DNA of 64,000 bases from Halopseudomonas pelagia CL-AP6 (GCF_000410875.1 NZ_AROI01000009.1:62001-126000); one strand, 5' to 3'; numbered from the stretch's first letter, positions 11,004 to 20,369 are shown. Notes: a model not told the origin generated them from the letters alone. Program-made: numbers and translations.

Positions 11004-11888
11004 ATGGAGCAGTTCCGTAATATCGGATTAATCGGGCGGCTGGGTAGTGGCAAGGTGGTCGATACGCTGAAACGCCTCAAGCGGTTTCTGCTGGACAATG
11101 GCCATAGCGTGATTCTGGAAGATGCCGTGGCTGATCTGTTGCCCGGGCACCAACTGCAGGTCTGTTCGCGGAAGATGATGGGCGAGATATGCGATCTGGT
11201 CATTGTGGTGGGCGGCGATGGCAGTTTGCTGGGTGCTGCGCGGGCGCTATGCCGCTATAACGTCCCGGTACTGGGGGTGAATCGCGGCGGCCTGGGGTTT
11301 CTTACCGATATTTCGCCCGATGAGCTGGAAAGCCGGGTAGGTGAAGTGCTAGCCGGGCAATATACGGTGGAGAAGCGCTTCTTGCTGGATGTGTTCGTGC
11401 GTCGCGGTGATGAGCAGCTCGGCACCAGTGAGGCGCTGAATGACGTGGTGCTGCATCCGGGCAAATCGGCCCGGATGATCGAGTTTGAGCTCTATATCGA
11501 TGGCCAGTTTGTCTACAGTCAGAAGTCGGATGGGTTGATCGTCGCTACGCCGACCGGTTCGACGGCCTATTCGTTGTCTGCTGGCGGACCGATCATGCAT
11601 CCGAAACTGGATGCCATGGTGTTGGTGCCGATGTTTCCGCACACGTTGTCGAGCCGGCCGATTGTAGTGGACGCTAACAGCGAGCTGAAGATCATTATCT
11701 CCAAGCAGAATGGCATTTATCCGCAGGTCAGCAGCGATGGGCAGGTGCATATCGCCTGCGCGCCGGGCGATAGCCTGACGATTCGCAAGAAGCCGCAGAA
11801 ACTGCGCCTGCTGCATCCGCTGGACCACAATTTCTATGCGATCTGCCGCAGCAAGCTCGGCTGGTCAAGCCGCCTGACGGATCAATGA
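11004..11888 (+). CDS. nadK: NAD kinase
   Basis: ATP-dependent kinase that makes NADP+ from NAD+. The defining Gly70-Gly71-Asp72-Gly73 motif is present (Asp72 is the catalytic base by family knowledge), followed by the ALNDVVLH segment and the glycine/threonine-rich TPTGSTAYSLSAGG loop. The protein has 294 residues, as usual for proteobacterial NadK. ATG 11004 follows a GAGG site. Its stop overlaps the ATG of the phosphoesterase gene (ATGA), so the two are co-translated. Confidence 0.96.
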   Translation: MEQFRNIGLIGRLGSGKVVDTLKRLKRFLLDNGHSVILEDAVADLLPGHQLQVCSRKMMGEICDLVIVVGGDGSLLGAARALCRYNVPVLGVNRGGLGFLTDISPDELESRVGEVLAGQYTVEKRFLLDVFVRRGDEQLGTSEALNDVVLHPGKSARMIEFELYIDGQFVYSQKSDGLIVATPTGSTAYSLSAGGPIMHPKLDAMVLVPMFPHTLSSRPIVVDANSELKIIISKQNGIYPQVSSDGQVHIACAPGDSLTIRKKPQKLRLLHPLDHNFYAICRSKLGWSSRLTDQ

Positions 11889-12853
11889 TGGCCGCGGGCG
11901 ACTTCAAAGGTTATGACGTCATTGGTGATGTACACGGATGTGCGCAAACCCTGACGCAGTTGCTGGAACGTATGGGCTATTCGGTGCAGGCTGGGGTATG
12001 GCGGCATCCGACGCGCAAGGCTTTGTTTCTGGGCGATATTATTGACCGGGGGCCGCGTATTCGTGAGGCGCTGCACCTGGTGCATGACATGGTCGAGGCG
12101 GGCGCCGCCAGTTGCATCATGGGTAACCACGAGATCAACGCACTGGCCTGGAGTACGCCGGCGCCGGCGGGTAGCGGCAGGCAATATATCCGCGAGCATA
12201 CCGAGCGCAACCGTAGGCAAATTCAGGATACCCTGGAGCAGTTCGCGGCCTGGCCGGATGAATGGAGCTACTTTCTTGACTGGTTCTACAGCTTGCCGCT
12301 ATTTATGGATATGGGTGATATCCGCCTGGTACACGCCTGTTGGGACGAAAATCTGATCAAGCCTTTTGCCGCGCAGTATGCCGACGGCTGCATTGATCGG
12401 GAATTTCTCGAGGCGGCTACTGAGCATGAGAGCTTCGCTTCACAAGTGCTGGAGCGCTTGCTGCGCGGGATAGATATGCGCCTGCCACATGGTCAGAGTA
12501 TGACCGGCAAGGACGGGCTAACGCGCATGGCGTTCCGCACCAAATTCTGGGAGGAGCAGCCGCAGACCTACGGCGACATCGTTTTTCAGCCCGATGCCTT
12601 GCCCGATGATGTCGCCGCCCGACCCCTGAGTGACGATCAAAAGGCCGAGCTGCTGCTCTATGATGCAGATCAGCCGATTCTGTTTGTCGGGCACTACTGG
12701 CAACAGGGCAATCCGCACCCGATCAGGCCGAATCTCGCCTGTCTGGATTATAGCGCGGTGAAATATGGCAAACTGGTCGCCTATCGCTGGGAGGGTGAGC
12801 AGCACCTGCACCGCGATCATTTTGTCTGGGTCGATGTACCCAGACTGGCTTGA
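11885..12853 (+). CDS. Calcineurin-like metallophosphoesterase (Ser/Thr phosphatase type)
   Basis: The bimetal phosphatase motifs are complete and in order: Gly14-Asp15-x-His17-Gly, Gly50-Asp51-x-x-Asp54-Arg55-Gly, and Gly80-Asn81-His82-Glu83. This pattern is that of PrpA/ApaH/PP1-like enzymes; whether it acts on phosphoproteins, diadenosine tetraphosphate or another phosphoester cannot be told. The 322 residues are longer than PrpA (about 220) and near ApaH size. It is coupled to nadK by ATGA; a second ATG at 11888 is also possible. The rhomboid gene starts 8 bases after its stop. Confidence 0.88.
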   Translation: MMAAGDFKGYDVIGDVHGCAQTLTQLLERMGYSVQAGVWRHPTRKALFLGDIIDRGPRIREALHLVHDMVEAGAASCIMGNHEINALAWSTPAPAGSGRQYIREHTERNRRQIQDTLEQFAAWPDEWSYFLDWFYSLPLFMDMGDIRLVHACWDENLIKPFAAQYADGCIDREFLEAATEHESFASQVLERLLRGIDMRLPHGQSMTGKDGLTRMAFRTKFWEEQPQTYGDIVFQPDALPDDVAARPLSDDQKAELLLYDADQPILFVGHYWQQGNPHPIRPNLACLDYSAVKYGKLVAYRWEGEQHLHRDHFVWVDVPRLA

Positions 12854-12860
12854 GGTAAGC

Positions 12861-13709
12861 ATGTACCGCGCATTGCAATGTTCCCTGGATGAAGACCTGA
12901 GTCGCTTTACCCACTTCCTGCGTAGCCGGGGGGTGGTACATCGCATTACCGAAGAAGACGGCAAACAGGTTGTCTGGACCCACGATGAAGCCGGTGCGCA
13001 GATCGTCCAGGCATTTTATGCTGAAGGTATTGCTGATCTGGTCGCTGATATGCCGGCGGACCGGTCGGCTACGCAATCAGCTAGAGCCAGTTGGCCGCTG
13101 GTATGGCGCAGAATACCGGTCACACTGATTATATTGGCGTTGACCGGTGTCGTCGCGTTGCTGACCGGGATGGGCAGCCGCCCTGAGAGTATCGGATTGT
13201 TTACCTTCGTGCCGGTGGATGCGAATGGCTATTTCGCCAGTCAAATCGATCTGAGCCAGTGGTGGCGGTTGGTGGCGCCGATATTCCTGCATTTTGGCCT
13301 GATGCACCTGGCGTTCAACGCGCTTTGGTACTGGGAGCTGGGCCGGCGCATCGAGATGCGCTCGGGCGGGCTTTGGTTGCTGGGCCTGACGCTGCTGTTT
13401 GCGGTGATTTCAAACACTGCGCAGTGGTGGGTCAGCGGTCATGCGCTGTTCGGCGGGTTGTCTGGCGTGCTCTACGGTTTATTGGGTTATTGCTGGCTGT
13501 ATCAGTGGTTGGCCCCCAATGTGCATTTTGCCCTACCTAAAGGTGTGGTGGTGTTAATGCTGGTGTGGCTGGTGCTCTGCCTGTCCGGGCTGATTACGTT
13601 GCTGGGTTTTGGCGCGATAGCCAATACTGCTCACGTCAGTGGGTTGCTGGTCGGTTGTGCTGCCGGCCTTATAGCCGGTGGTCTGGAACGCGCCCGACAC
13701 GCAGCTTAG
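12861..13709 (+). CDS. glpG: Rhomboid family intramembrane serine protease (GlpG-like)
   Basis: A cytoplasmic N-terminal domain (about residues 1-85) precedes six predicted membrane segments. The catalytic dyad is visible: Ser201 in GGLSGVLYG and His258 in AHVSG. The family's HFGLMHLAFN segment with its helix-2 histidines is also present. It cleaves membrane substrates within the bilayer; the native substrate here is unknown. ATG 12861 is chosen because it gives the usual GlpG N-terminus and sits 8 bases after a GAGG site. The 282 residues are typical. Confidence 0.93.
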   Translation: MYRALQCSLDEDLSRFTHFLRSRGVVHRITEEDGKQVVWTHDEAGAQIVQAFYAEGIADLVADMPADRSATQSARASWPLVWRRIPVTLIILALTGVVALLTGMGSRPESIGLFTFVPVDANGYFASQIDLSQWWRLVAPIFLHFGLMHLAFNALWYWELGRRIEMRSGGLWLLGLTLLFAVISNTAQWWVSGHALFGGLSGVLYGLLGYCWLYQWLAPNVHFALPKGVVVLMLVWLVLCLSGLITLLGFGAIANTAHVSGLLVGCAAGLIAGGLERARHAA

Positions 13710-13767
13710 CAATGACCCCAGCAATGAATAGAATTGAACTAATGACATCGCTTTTTCTGGAGACATC

Positions 13768-14034
13768 ATGACCAGCTTTGCCGAAATGCTGCGCAATATT
13801 ACCCCCGACGTTTATGCCAGCCTGAAAACCGCAGTCGAGATCGGCAAGTGGGCCGATGGGCGCAAGTTGACCCAGGAGCAGAAGGAGCTGTGCTTGCAGG
13901 CAATGATTGCCTGGGAGCAGGGCAATCTGCCTGAAGAGCAGCGTACCGGCTATATGGGCCCACAGGGCTGCAAATCCGAGGCGAAAACGGTGCCCAATAT
14001 TCTGTTTTCCACCGGTCCGGATACGTTGCACTGA
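13768..14034 (+). CDS. DUF1315/YeaC-family small protein
   Basis: The 88-residue soluble protein matches the YeaC-like family in size and in conserved stretches, with a PDVYASLKTAVEIGKW region near the N-terminus and an EQRTGYM region near the middle. The function is unknown in the family. A GGAG ribosome site precedes the ATG. Its TGA overlaps the ATG of the next gene (TGATG), indicating translational coupling with the DUF2797 protein. Confidence 0.85.
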   Translation: MTSFAEMLRNITPDVYASLKTAVEIGKWADGRKLTQEQKELCLQAMIAWEQGNLPEEQRTGYMGPQGCKSEAKTVPNILFSTGPDTLH

Positions 14035-14864
14035 TGGCCTATCTGCAAGGTCAAGGCGGTATCAGCAAGCTTAGAACCGCGCTGGATTCTCCGGTCAGTT
14101 ATCACCTCCCAATTGGTGATGCGCACCTGCCGCTCAACGAATGCCTGGGTAAAACCTTGCGCCTGGAATCGCTGGGTCTGATTCATTGCAGCCATTGCGG
14201 GCGGCGCACGAAAAAGAGTTACAGCCAGGGCTATTGTTACCCCTGCATGATCAAACTGGCGTGCTGTGATACCTGTATCATGAGCCCTGAAAGGTGCCAT
14301 CATCACCTGGGCACCTGCCGTGAACCGGCCTGGGGCGAGCAGTTTTGCATGACCGATCATATTGTCTATCTGGCCAATTCTTCCGGGCTCAAGGTCGGCA
14401 TTACCCGCGCAAGTCAGGTGCCGACGCGCTGGATGGATCAGGGCGCAAGCCAGGCGTTGCCGATCATGCGGGTCTCCACTCGGCTGCAATCCGGGTTGCT
14501 GGAAGATCTGCTGCGTCAGCAGGTGGCGGACAAAACCAATTGGCGCGCGCTGCTCAAGGGTGAACCGGAACCGGTGGATATGCTGGCCGCGCGCGACCGG
14601 CTGCTGGATGGCGCCGCGCAGGGCATTATGGCACTACAGCAACAACACGGCCTGCAGGCTATTCAGCCGGTGCACGCGCAAGTGACCGAAATCCGTTACC
14701 CGGTGCTGCAATACAGCGCCAAGCCGCAATCAGCCAACCTGGACAAGGAGCCGGTCCTTGAAGGTACCCTACTGGGTATCAAGGGCCAGTATCTAATACT
14801 CGATACAGGCGTCATTAATATTCGTAAATACACCGCCTATACACTGTCTGTCAGTGTGTCCTGA
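14034..14864 (+). CDS. DUF2797 Cys-rich protein
   Basis: The 276-residue protein has a dense cysteine/histidine region between residues 52 and 105 (Cys52, 55, 68, 71, 77, 78, 81, 88, 95 and 105, plus a His-His-His run), which looks like one or more zinc-binding modules. The later part begins VYLANSSGLKVGITR, which resembles GIY-YIG-like folds, but no catalytic set can be claimed. Function unknown. It follows DUF1315 without a gap and precedes pepN by 10 bases, so the three form one operon. Confidence 0.82.
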   Translation: MAYLQGQGGISKLRTALDSPVSYHLPIGDAHLPLNECLGKTLRLESLGLIHCSHCGRRTKKSYSQGYCYPCMIKLACCDTCIMSPERCHHHLGTCREPAWGEQFCMTDHIVYLANSSGLKVGITRASQVPTRWMDQGASQALPIMRVSTRLQSGLLEDLLRQQVADKTNWRALLKGEPEPVDMLAARDRLLDGAAQGIMALQQQHGLQAIQPVHAQVTEIRYPVLQYSAKPQSANLDKEPVLEGTLLGIKGQYLILDTGVINIRKYTAYTLSVSVS

Positions 14865-14874
14865 GGAGAACGCC

Positions 14875-17526
14875 ATGCGTACCGAACAACCCAAGACCAT
14901 TTACCTCAAGGACTATGAACAACCCGATTACTGGATCAGCGAAACGCATCTGACCTTTGAACTGCACGAGGATCATGCGCTGGTGCATAGCCGTTTGAGC
15001 GTGCAGCTGAATACTGACAAGAACGGCCAGACTCTGCCGGCGCTGGTGCTCGATGGCCAGAAACTCGAATTATTGGCAGTCGCCGTAGATGATCAGTCGC
15101 TGGCAAGCAGTGACTACCAGGTAGACGCGGACAGTCTGCGCCTGCAGCCTGCCGTAGCGTCATTCGATCTGGCGATCACCACGCGAATCAAGCCGCGAGA
15201 CAACACCGCGCTTGAGGGGTTGTATCAGTCCGGGGCGATGTTTTGTACGCAGTGCGAGGCCGAGGGCTTTCGCAAGATCACCTATTATCTGGACCGCCCG
15301 GATGTGATGAGTCGCTTTACCACCACGGTGATCGCCGAGCGCGGCGATTACCCGGTGCTGCTGTCAAACGGTAATCCGATTGCTGCGGGTGAGCACGAAG
15401 GTGGCCGCCACTGGGTGACCTGGGAGGATCCCTTCCCCAAGCCGGCTTATCTGTTCGCTCTGGTGGCCGGCGACCTGTGCCTGATTCAGGACAGCTTCAC
15501 GACCATGAGCGGGCGCGACATCGACCTGCGCATCTACGTTGAGCCGGAAAATCGTGAACAATGCGCGCACGCAATGGACAGCCTCAAGCGCTCTATGCGC
15601 TGGGACGAGGAGGTGTATGGCCGCGAATACGATCTGGATATCTTTATGATCGTCGCAGTTAACGACTTCAATATGGGCGCGATGGAGAACAAGGGGTTGA
15701 ATATCTTCAACTCCAGTTGCGTGTTGGCGCATGCGGACACCGCTACTGATCTGGCCTTCCAGCGGGTCGAGGCGGTGGTCGCGCACGAGTACTTCCATAA
15801 CTGGTCGGGCAATCGGGTGACCTGTCGCGATTGGTTCCAGTTGTCGCTCAAGGAAGGTTTCACCGTGCTGCGTGACTCGCAATTTTCCGCTGACATGAAT
15901 TCGGAAACGGTCAATCGTATTGAAGGTGTAACCTTTTTGCGCGCCAACCAGTTCGCCGAGGATGCCGGTCCCATGGCGCATCCGGTGCGCCCGGATTCCT
16001 TTATCGAAATTGCCAATTTCTACACCCTGACCGTCTACGAGAAGGGTGCCGAGGTGGTGCGCATGCTGCACACGCTGCTGGGCGCGGAGGGCTTTCGCAA
16101 GGGCACCGATCTGTATTTCGAACGGCACGATGGCCAGGCCGTGACCTGTGATGATTTCGTCAAGGCCCTGGAAGATGCCAATGGCGCTGATTTCACTCAG
16201 TTCAAGCGTTGGTACAGCCAAGCTGGCACGCCACGGCTAGCCGTAGAAGGGCGCTATGATGCTGCGGCTGCGACGTTCAGCTTGCTGTTCCGCCAGAGCT
16301 GCCCGCCGACGCCGGGCCAGAGCGAGAAAAAGCCACAGGTGATTCCGGTGCGGATGGCTTTGCTGGATGCGCAGGGCGTGGAAATGCCGCTGCAACTAGC
16401 CGAGGAAGCACAGCCTCAGGGTACCGAGCGGGTTCTCGCAGTGACGGCGGCAGAGCAGGTATTCACCTTTACCGGCATCACTGAAGAGCCGCTGCCGTCT
16501 TTGCTGCGCGGCTTTTCTGCGCCGGTGAAAATGACCTATCCGTACAGCCGTGATGACCGGGTTTTTCTGGCCAAGCATGATCCCGATGGTTTCAACCGTT
16601 GGGAGGCTTCCCAGGCGTTGGCGGTGGAGATTCTTCAGGGGTTGGTGGGTATTCATCAGGCCGGCCGGCCATTGATGCTGGATCAGCGTTTGCTGGATGT
16701 GTACCGCACGGTGTTGGCCGACACCACGCTGGATCCTGCGATGGTCGCAGAAATACTGCGGCTGCCTTCTGAAGCCTATCTGGTGGAGCTGGCCGATGTG
16801 GCCGATATCGATGCTATCCACTATGCCCGGGAATGGGTCCGTCAGGAACTGGCGGTCGCGTTGGAAGCCGAGATGTGGCCGCTGTACCAGGCCCTGAATG
16901 ATCAAGCGGCTTATAGCCCATCGGCTGCGGCCATGGCGCGCCGTAGCCTGAAAAATACCCTGCTTGGTTATCTGATGCTCAGCCCGTCGGGCAAGGCGCT
17001 GGATCTTTGCGTACGGCAGTTTGTCGAGGCCAACAACATGACCGATCGCCAGGCTGCACTGGTAGCCCTGGTCAACTCGCCACACCAGCAGCAAAGGGAC
17101 GCAGCCTTGAGTGAGTTTGCCGAACGCTGGCACGCTTATCCGTTGGTCATGGACCAATGGTTCAGTGTCCAGGCCGCAGCGAGCCAGCCTGGCGCCTTGC
17201 AGCGTGTCGAGGCGTTGATGGAGCACCCGGCATTCAGCATGCGCAATCCGAATAAGGTTCGCTCATTGATCGGTGCTTTTGCCAACCAGAATCTGGTTAA
17301 TTTTCACGCTGCAGATGGGTCAGGGTATCGCTTTCTGGCTGATCGTATTCTGCAGCTGGACCCGCTCAACCCGCAAATTGCCGCGCGCTTGCTGACCCCT
17401 CTGACGCGCTGGCGCAAATACGATGAGGCCCGGCAAGATCTGATAAAGGCTGAATTGGCACGGATTATGTCGGCCGCCAACCTCTCGGCAGATGTGTATG
17501 AAGTGGTGAGCAAGTCTTTGCTCTGA
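14875..17526 (+). CDS. pepN: Aminopeptidase N (M1 family)
   Basis: Zinc metallo-aminopeptidase that removes N-terminal residues from peptides in the cytoplasm. The exopeptidase motif GAMEN is at residues 268-272. The zinc site HEYFH starts at His304 with Glu305 and His308, and the third ligand follows in the LKEGFT segment. The 883 residues and the downstream helical domain agree with E. coli-type PepN. ATG 14875 is chosen over an upstream frame because of the AGGAG ribosome site at 14863-14867, which overlaps the stop of the DUF2797 gene. Confidence 0.97.
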   Translation: MRTEQPKTIYLKDYEQPDYWISETHLTFELHEDHALVHSRLSVQLNTDKNGQTLPALVLDGQKLELLAVAVDDQSLASSDYQVDADSLRLQPAVASFDLAITTRIKPRDNTALEGLYQSGAMFCTQCEAEGFRKITYYLDRPDVMSRFTTTVIAERGDYPVLLSNGNPIAAGEHEGGRHWVTWEDPFPKPAYLFALVAGDLCLIQDSFTTMSGRDIDLRIYVEPENREQCAHAMDSLKRSMRWDEEVYGREYDLDIFMIVAVNDFNMGAMENKGLNIFNSSCVLAHADTATDLAFQRVEAVVAHEYFHNWSGNRVTCRDWFQLSLKEGFTVLRDSQFSADMNSETVNRIEGVTFLRANQFAEDAGPMAHPVRPDSFIEIANFYTLTVYEKGAEVVRMLHTLLGAEGFRKGTDLYFERHDGQAVTCDDFVKALEDANGADFTQFKRWYSQAGTPRLAVEGRYDAAAATFSLLFRQSCPPTPGQSEKKPQVIPVRMALLDAQGVEMPLQLAEEAQPQGTERVLAVTAAEQVFTFTGITEEPLPSLLRGFSAPVKMTYPYSRDDRVFLAKHDPDGFNRWEASQALAVEILQGLVGIHQAGRPLMLDQRLLDVYRTVLADTTLDPAMVAEILRLPSEAYLVELADVADIDAIHYAREWVRQELAVALEAEMWPLYQALNDQAAYSPSAAAMARRSLKNTLLGYLMLSPSGKALDLCVRQFVEANNMTDRQAALVALVNSPHQQQRDAALSEFAERWHAYPLVMDQWFSVQAAASQPGALQRVEALMEHPAFSMRNPNKVRSLIGAFANQNLVNFHAADGSGYRFLADRILQLDPLNPQIAARLLTPLTRWRKYDEARQDLIKAELARIMSAANLSADVYEVVSKSLL

Positions 17527-17534
17527 CTGATCTG

Positions 17535-17571
17535 TTCAGCACCGCAGCACTTCAGGTGCCGCGGTGCTGAA
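17535..17571 (+). terminator. Long hairpin downstream of pepN
   Basis: TTCAGCACCGC (17535-17545) and GCGGTGCTGAA (17561-17571) are a perfect 11-bp inverted repeat, with a further GCAC/GTGC stem inside. No T run follows, so this is a strong hairpin that may act as a 3' stabiliser or a factor-assisted terminator. Confidence 0.6.
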
Positions 17572-17580
17572 CCGCGCTTC

Positions 17581-17631
17581 ACAAAAGATAACCATGAACT
17601 GTTAGTGTAGTCGTAACAACCTCTGTAATAT
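17581..17631 (+). promoter_or_regulatory. Promoter of MMPL gene 1, shared with the Ycf48 unit
   Basis: ACAAAAGATAACC (17581-17593) lies 32 bases upstream of a TAATAT -10-like box (17626-17631). The same 13-mer and the same spacing to a -10-like box occur at 20434-20484, with scattered matches in between (GTT, G and GTC at equal offsets). No good -35 is seen. This fits a promoter that needs an activator bound at the conserved 13-mer; the activator is unknown. Confidence 0.5.
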
Positions 17632-17685
17632 CAGCCGATCCGTCGTGCGAACATGACGCCGAATAACAATAAAAGAGGTTGATGT

Positions 17686-17895
17686 ATGGGGGAGCCATCT
17701 GTCTGGCATGCTTCATCCGTTCCTTGTGTTTGCCCATTTTATCGGGCTTTGAGCGCTTTTTCTGAGACGTTTTTTCTGTTGTTCAGTACTTGCCATCAGG
17801 CCGTAACCTGGCTCTGGGTGGATTCCTGTGTCTGGCTGTCAGCGCAGGCTCGACTGACGCAACCGCTGTGCCGTTCGTTGTCGACGGACAAATAA
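17686..17895 (+). CDS. Doubtful 69-codon leader ORF
   Basis: The frame starts at ATG 17686 behind an AGAGG site 8 bases upstream and lies wholly inside the long leader between the inferred promoter and the first MMPL gene. The product is rich in Trp, Cys, Ser and Phe and resembles nothing I know. Codon choice is not like the neighbouring genes. It could be a leader peptide, a decayed gene, or chance. The rest of 17527-17952 shows only the hairpin and promoter listed separately. Confidence 0.2.
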   Translation: MGEPSVWHASSVPCVCPFYRALSAFSETFFLLFSTCHQAVTWLWVDSCVWLSAQARLTQPLCRSLSTDK

Positions 17896-17952
17896 AGTCA
17901 GTGCCAAACCTAATAATAAATGATCGATGGCTTGTGGGCCGGGAGAGTCGGG

Positions 17953-20331
17953 ATGTCGAATAATATTCACGAAGCCGAAACCTTTATGGAACGGCTGGTG
18001 TTCAACAACCGCTTGTTGGTTGTTGCAATCTTTGTAGTGATTACTGTCTTTCTCGGCTACCAGGCGTCGCAAATCCGTCCGGATACCAGCTTTGCCAAGA
18101 TGATTCCGCTTGAGCATCCTTATATCGTCAATATGGTTAAACACCAGGACGATCTGGCTGGGCTGGGTAACTCGATCCGTATCGCTGTTTCCATCAAGGA
18201 CGGTGATATTTTTACCAGTGAATACATGGAAACCCTCAAGCGCGTGAACGATGAGGTGTTCTTCCTGCCGGGGGTGAACCGCTCCGGATTGCGTTCGCTG
18301 TGGACGCCTAACGTGCGCTGGACGGAGGTGACCGAATACGGTTTTGATGGCGGGCCGGTTGCCAGTCATCCGGCTTACCTGGAGCAGAACCAGATCGAGG
18401 ATCTGCGCGTCAATGTGCTCAAGTCTGGCGAAATCGGCCGTCTGGTCGCGAACAATTTCAAGTCCAGTATCATTGAAGTACCGTTGCAGGAATTTTATCC
18501 CAATCCGGAGAACCAGTCAGAACTGCTGCGGCTGGATTACGGTGATTTTTCTGCGATGCTGGAAGAAAAAATCCGCGATCAATTCCAGAACGAGAACCCC
18601 AACATCGAGATTCATATCGTTGGCTTTGCGAAAAAGGTCGGTGACCTGATCGAAGGGCTGGGTGCGGTAGTGGCGTTTTTTGGTATTGCATTGCTGATCA
18701 CGCTGGTGCTGTTGTATTGGTTTACCTGGTGCATGCGTAGCACCTTGTCGGTACTGATGACGACCTTGATTGCGGTGGTCTGGCAGTTGGGTTTGATCAA
18801 TCTGATCGGTTTCGGGCTGGATCCATACTCGATGCTGGTACCGTTTTTGATCTTCGCCATTGGTATTTCCCACGGCGTGCAAAAAATCAACGGTATCGCG
18901 TTGCAATCCGGTGAGGCTGATAATGCCTTGATCGCGGCCCGTCGTACCTTCCGACAGCTGTTTTTGCCCGGTATGATCGCGATTCTGGCCGATGCGGTGG
19001 GCTTTATTACCCTGCTGGTTATCGATATCGGCGTTATTCACGAGCTGGCCATTGGTGCTTCGGTGGGCGTGGCGGTGATCGTTTTCACCAACCTGATCAT
19101 GCTGCCGGTGACCATTTCCTACCTGGGTATCAGTAAAAGGGCAATCGAGCGTAGCAAGCGCGACGCGGTGCGCGAGCATCCTTTCTGGCGCGCTTTGTCC
19201 TATACCGCGCACCCGAAACTTGCCCCGGTGTTGGTCATTCTGGCGCTGGTCGGTGGTACCAGTGCGTTCTTTTATCAGAAGGCCAATTTGCAGGTTGGTG
19301 ACTTGGATCCTGGCGCTCCGGAACTGCGCCCTGATTCGCGCTACAACCTGGACAATGATTTTATTATCTCCAACTACTCCACCAGCTCTGATGTTCTGGT
19401 GGTGATGGTCGAGACCGGTCCGGAAATGTGCTCGTCTTACCAGACCATGGCGGCAATCGATCAGCTTGAGTGGCACATGGCTAATGTCAAGGGTGTGCAA
19501 TCGGCGGTGTCGCTGGTGACGGTGGCGAAGCAGGTGCTGATGGGTAATAACGAAGGCAACCTGAAATGGCAGACCCTGTCGCGTAACCAGGACAACCTGA
19601 ACAGCGCGGTCAGCCGGGCCCCCGAGGGCATGTTCAACAATACCTGTTCGCTGGCACCGGTGATGGTGTTCCTCAATGATCACAAGGCAGAGACGTTGAA
19701 AACCGCGACTGCCGCCGTTGAAGCCTTTGCTGCCGAGTACAATACCGAGGAGATGAAGTTCCTGTTGGCGGCGGGTAATGCTGGCATTGAAGCCGCTACC
19801 AATGACGAGATTGCCAGCTCCGAATTGTTGATCCTGGTGCTGGTGTATATCTGGGTCGGCGTGATGTGTTATTTCACCTTCCGCTCTCTGGCTGCGACCA
19901 TCTGTGTTGTGCTGCCGCTGGTACTGACCTCGGTGCTGGGTAACGCGCTGATGGCCTACCTGGGGATCGGTATGAAGGTGGCAACCTTGCCGGTGATTGC
20001 GCTGGGTGTAGGCGTGGGGGTGGATTACGGCATCTATGTATACAGCCGCCTGGAGACCTTCCTGCGTGTAGGTATGCCGCTACAAGAGGCCTATTACGAG
20101 ACGTTGCGCTCCACCGGTAAAGCGGTGCTGTTCACCGGTCTGTGTTTGGCGATCGGCGTGGCCACCTGGGTGTTCTCGGCGATCAAATTTCAGGCGGATA
20201 TGGGCTTGATGCTGACGTTCATGTTCCTGGTTAACATGATTGGTGCACTGCTGCTGCTGCCAGCCCTGGCCCGGTTCCTGATCAATCCGGCGAAGATGGT
20301 TAACAAGCCAGCCAGCAAGCTGACCCATTGA
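17953..20331 (+). CDS. RND/MMPL family transporter, copy 1
   Basis: The 792-residue inner-membrane protein has the architecture of the hydrophobe/amphiphile exporter (MMPL, HAE3-like) branch of RND transporters. There is one membrane helix near residue 20, a large periplasmic loop, a bundle of five helices, a second periplasmic loop after about residue 440, and a second five-helix bundle with GVGVGVDYGIYVYSR in the second half. ATG 17953 is chosen because it aligns with the N-terminus of the paralogue at 21736 and has a GGGAGAG site. The substrate is unknown; related exporters move lipids or hopanoids. Very similar to the second copy. Confidence 0.88.
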   Translation: MSNNIHEAETFMERLVFNNRLLVVAIFVVITVFLGYQASQIRPDTSFAKMIPLEHPYIVNMVKHQDDLAGLGNSIRIAVSIKDGDIFTSEYMETLKRVNDEVFFLPGVNRSGLRSLWTPNVRWTEVTEYGFDGGPVASHPAYLEQNQIEDLRVNVLKSGEIGRLVANNFKSSIIEVPLQEFYPNPENQSELLRLDYGDFSAMLEEKIRDQFQNENPNIEIHIVGFAKKVGDLIEGLGAVVAFFGIALLITLVLLYWFTWCMRSTLSVLMTTLIAVVWQLGLINLIGFGLDPYSMLVPFLIFAIGISHGVQKINGIALQSGEADNALIAARRTFRQLFLPGMIAILADAVGFITLLVIDIGVIHELAIGASVGVAVIVFTNLIMLPVTISYLGISKRAIERSKRDAVREHPFWRALSYTAHPKLAPVLVILALVGGTSAFFYQKANLQVGDLDPGAPELRPDSRYNLDNDFIISNYSTSSDVLVVMVETGPEMCSSYQTMAAIDQLEWHMANVKGVQSAVSLVTVAKQVLMGNNEGNLKWQTLSRNQDNLNSAVSRAPEGMFNNTCSLAPVMVFLNDHKAETLKTATAAVEAFAAEYNTEEMKFLLAAGNAGIEAATNDEIASSELLILVLVYIWVGVMCYFTFRSLAATICVVLPLVLTSVLGNALMAYLGIGMKVATLPVIALGVGVGVDYGIYVYSRLETFLRVGMPLQEAYYETLRSTGKAVLFTGLCLAIGVATWVFSAIKFQADMGLMLTFMFLVNMIGALLLLPALARFLINPAKMVNKPASKLTH

Positions 20332-20338
20332 TCAGTAA

Positions 20339-20369
20339 AGCCAGTCATTCGGTCAACGAATGACTGGCT
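20339..20369 (+). terminator. Hairpin after MMPL gene 1
   Basis: AGCCAGTCATTCG (20339-20351) and CGAATGACTGGCT (20357-20369) form a perfect 13-bp stem with a 5-base loop, 8 bases after the stop codon. No T run follows. A second small dyad, AGACCG/CGGTCT, lies at 20383-20401. Confidence 0.65.

Noticed and set aside
18517-19683. Long antisense open frame over MMPL gene 1
   Set aside because: Composition is typical of an antisense shadow of a well-expressed gene, and there is no homologous frame meaning over the second copy beyond the same shadow.
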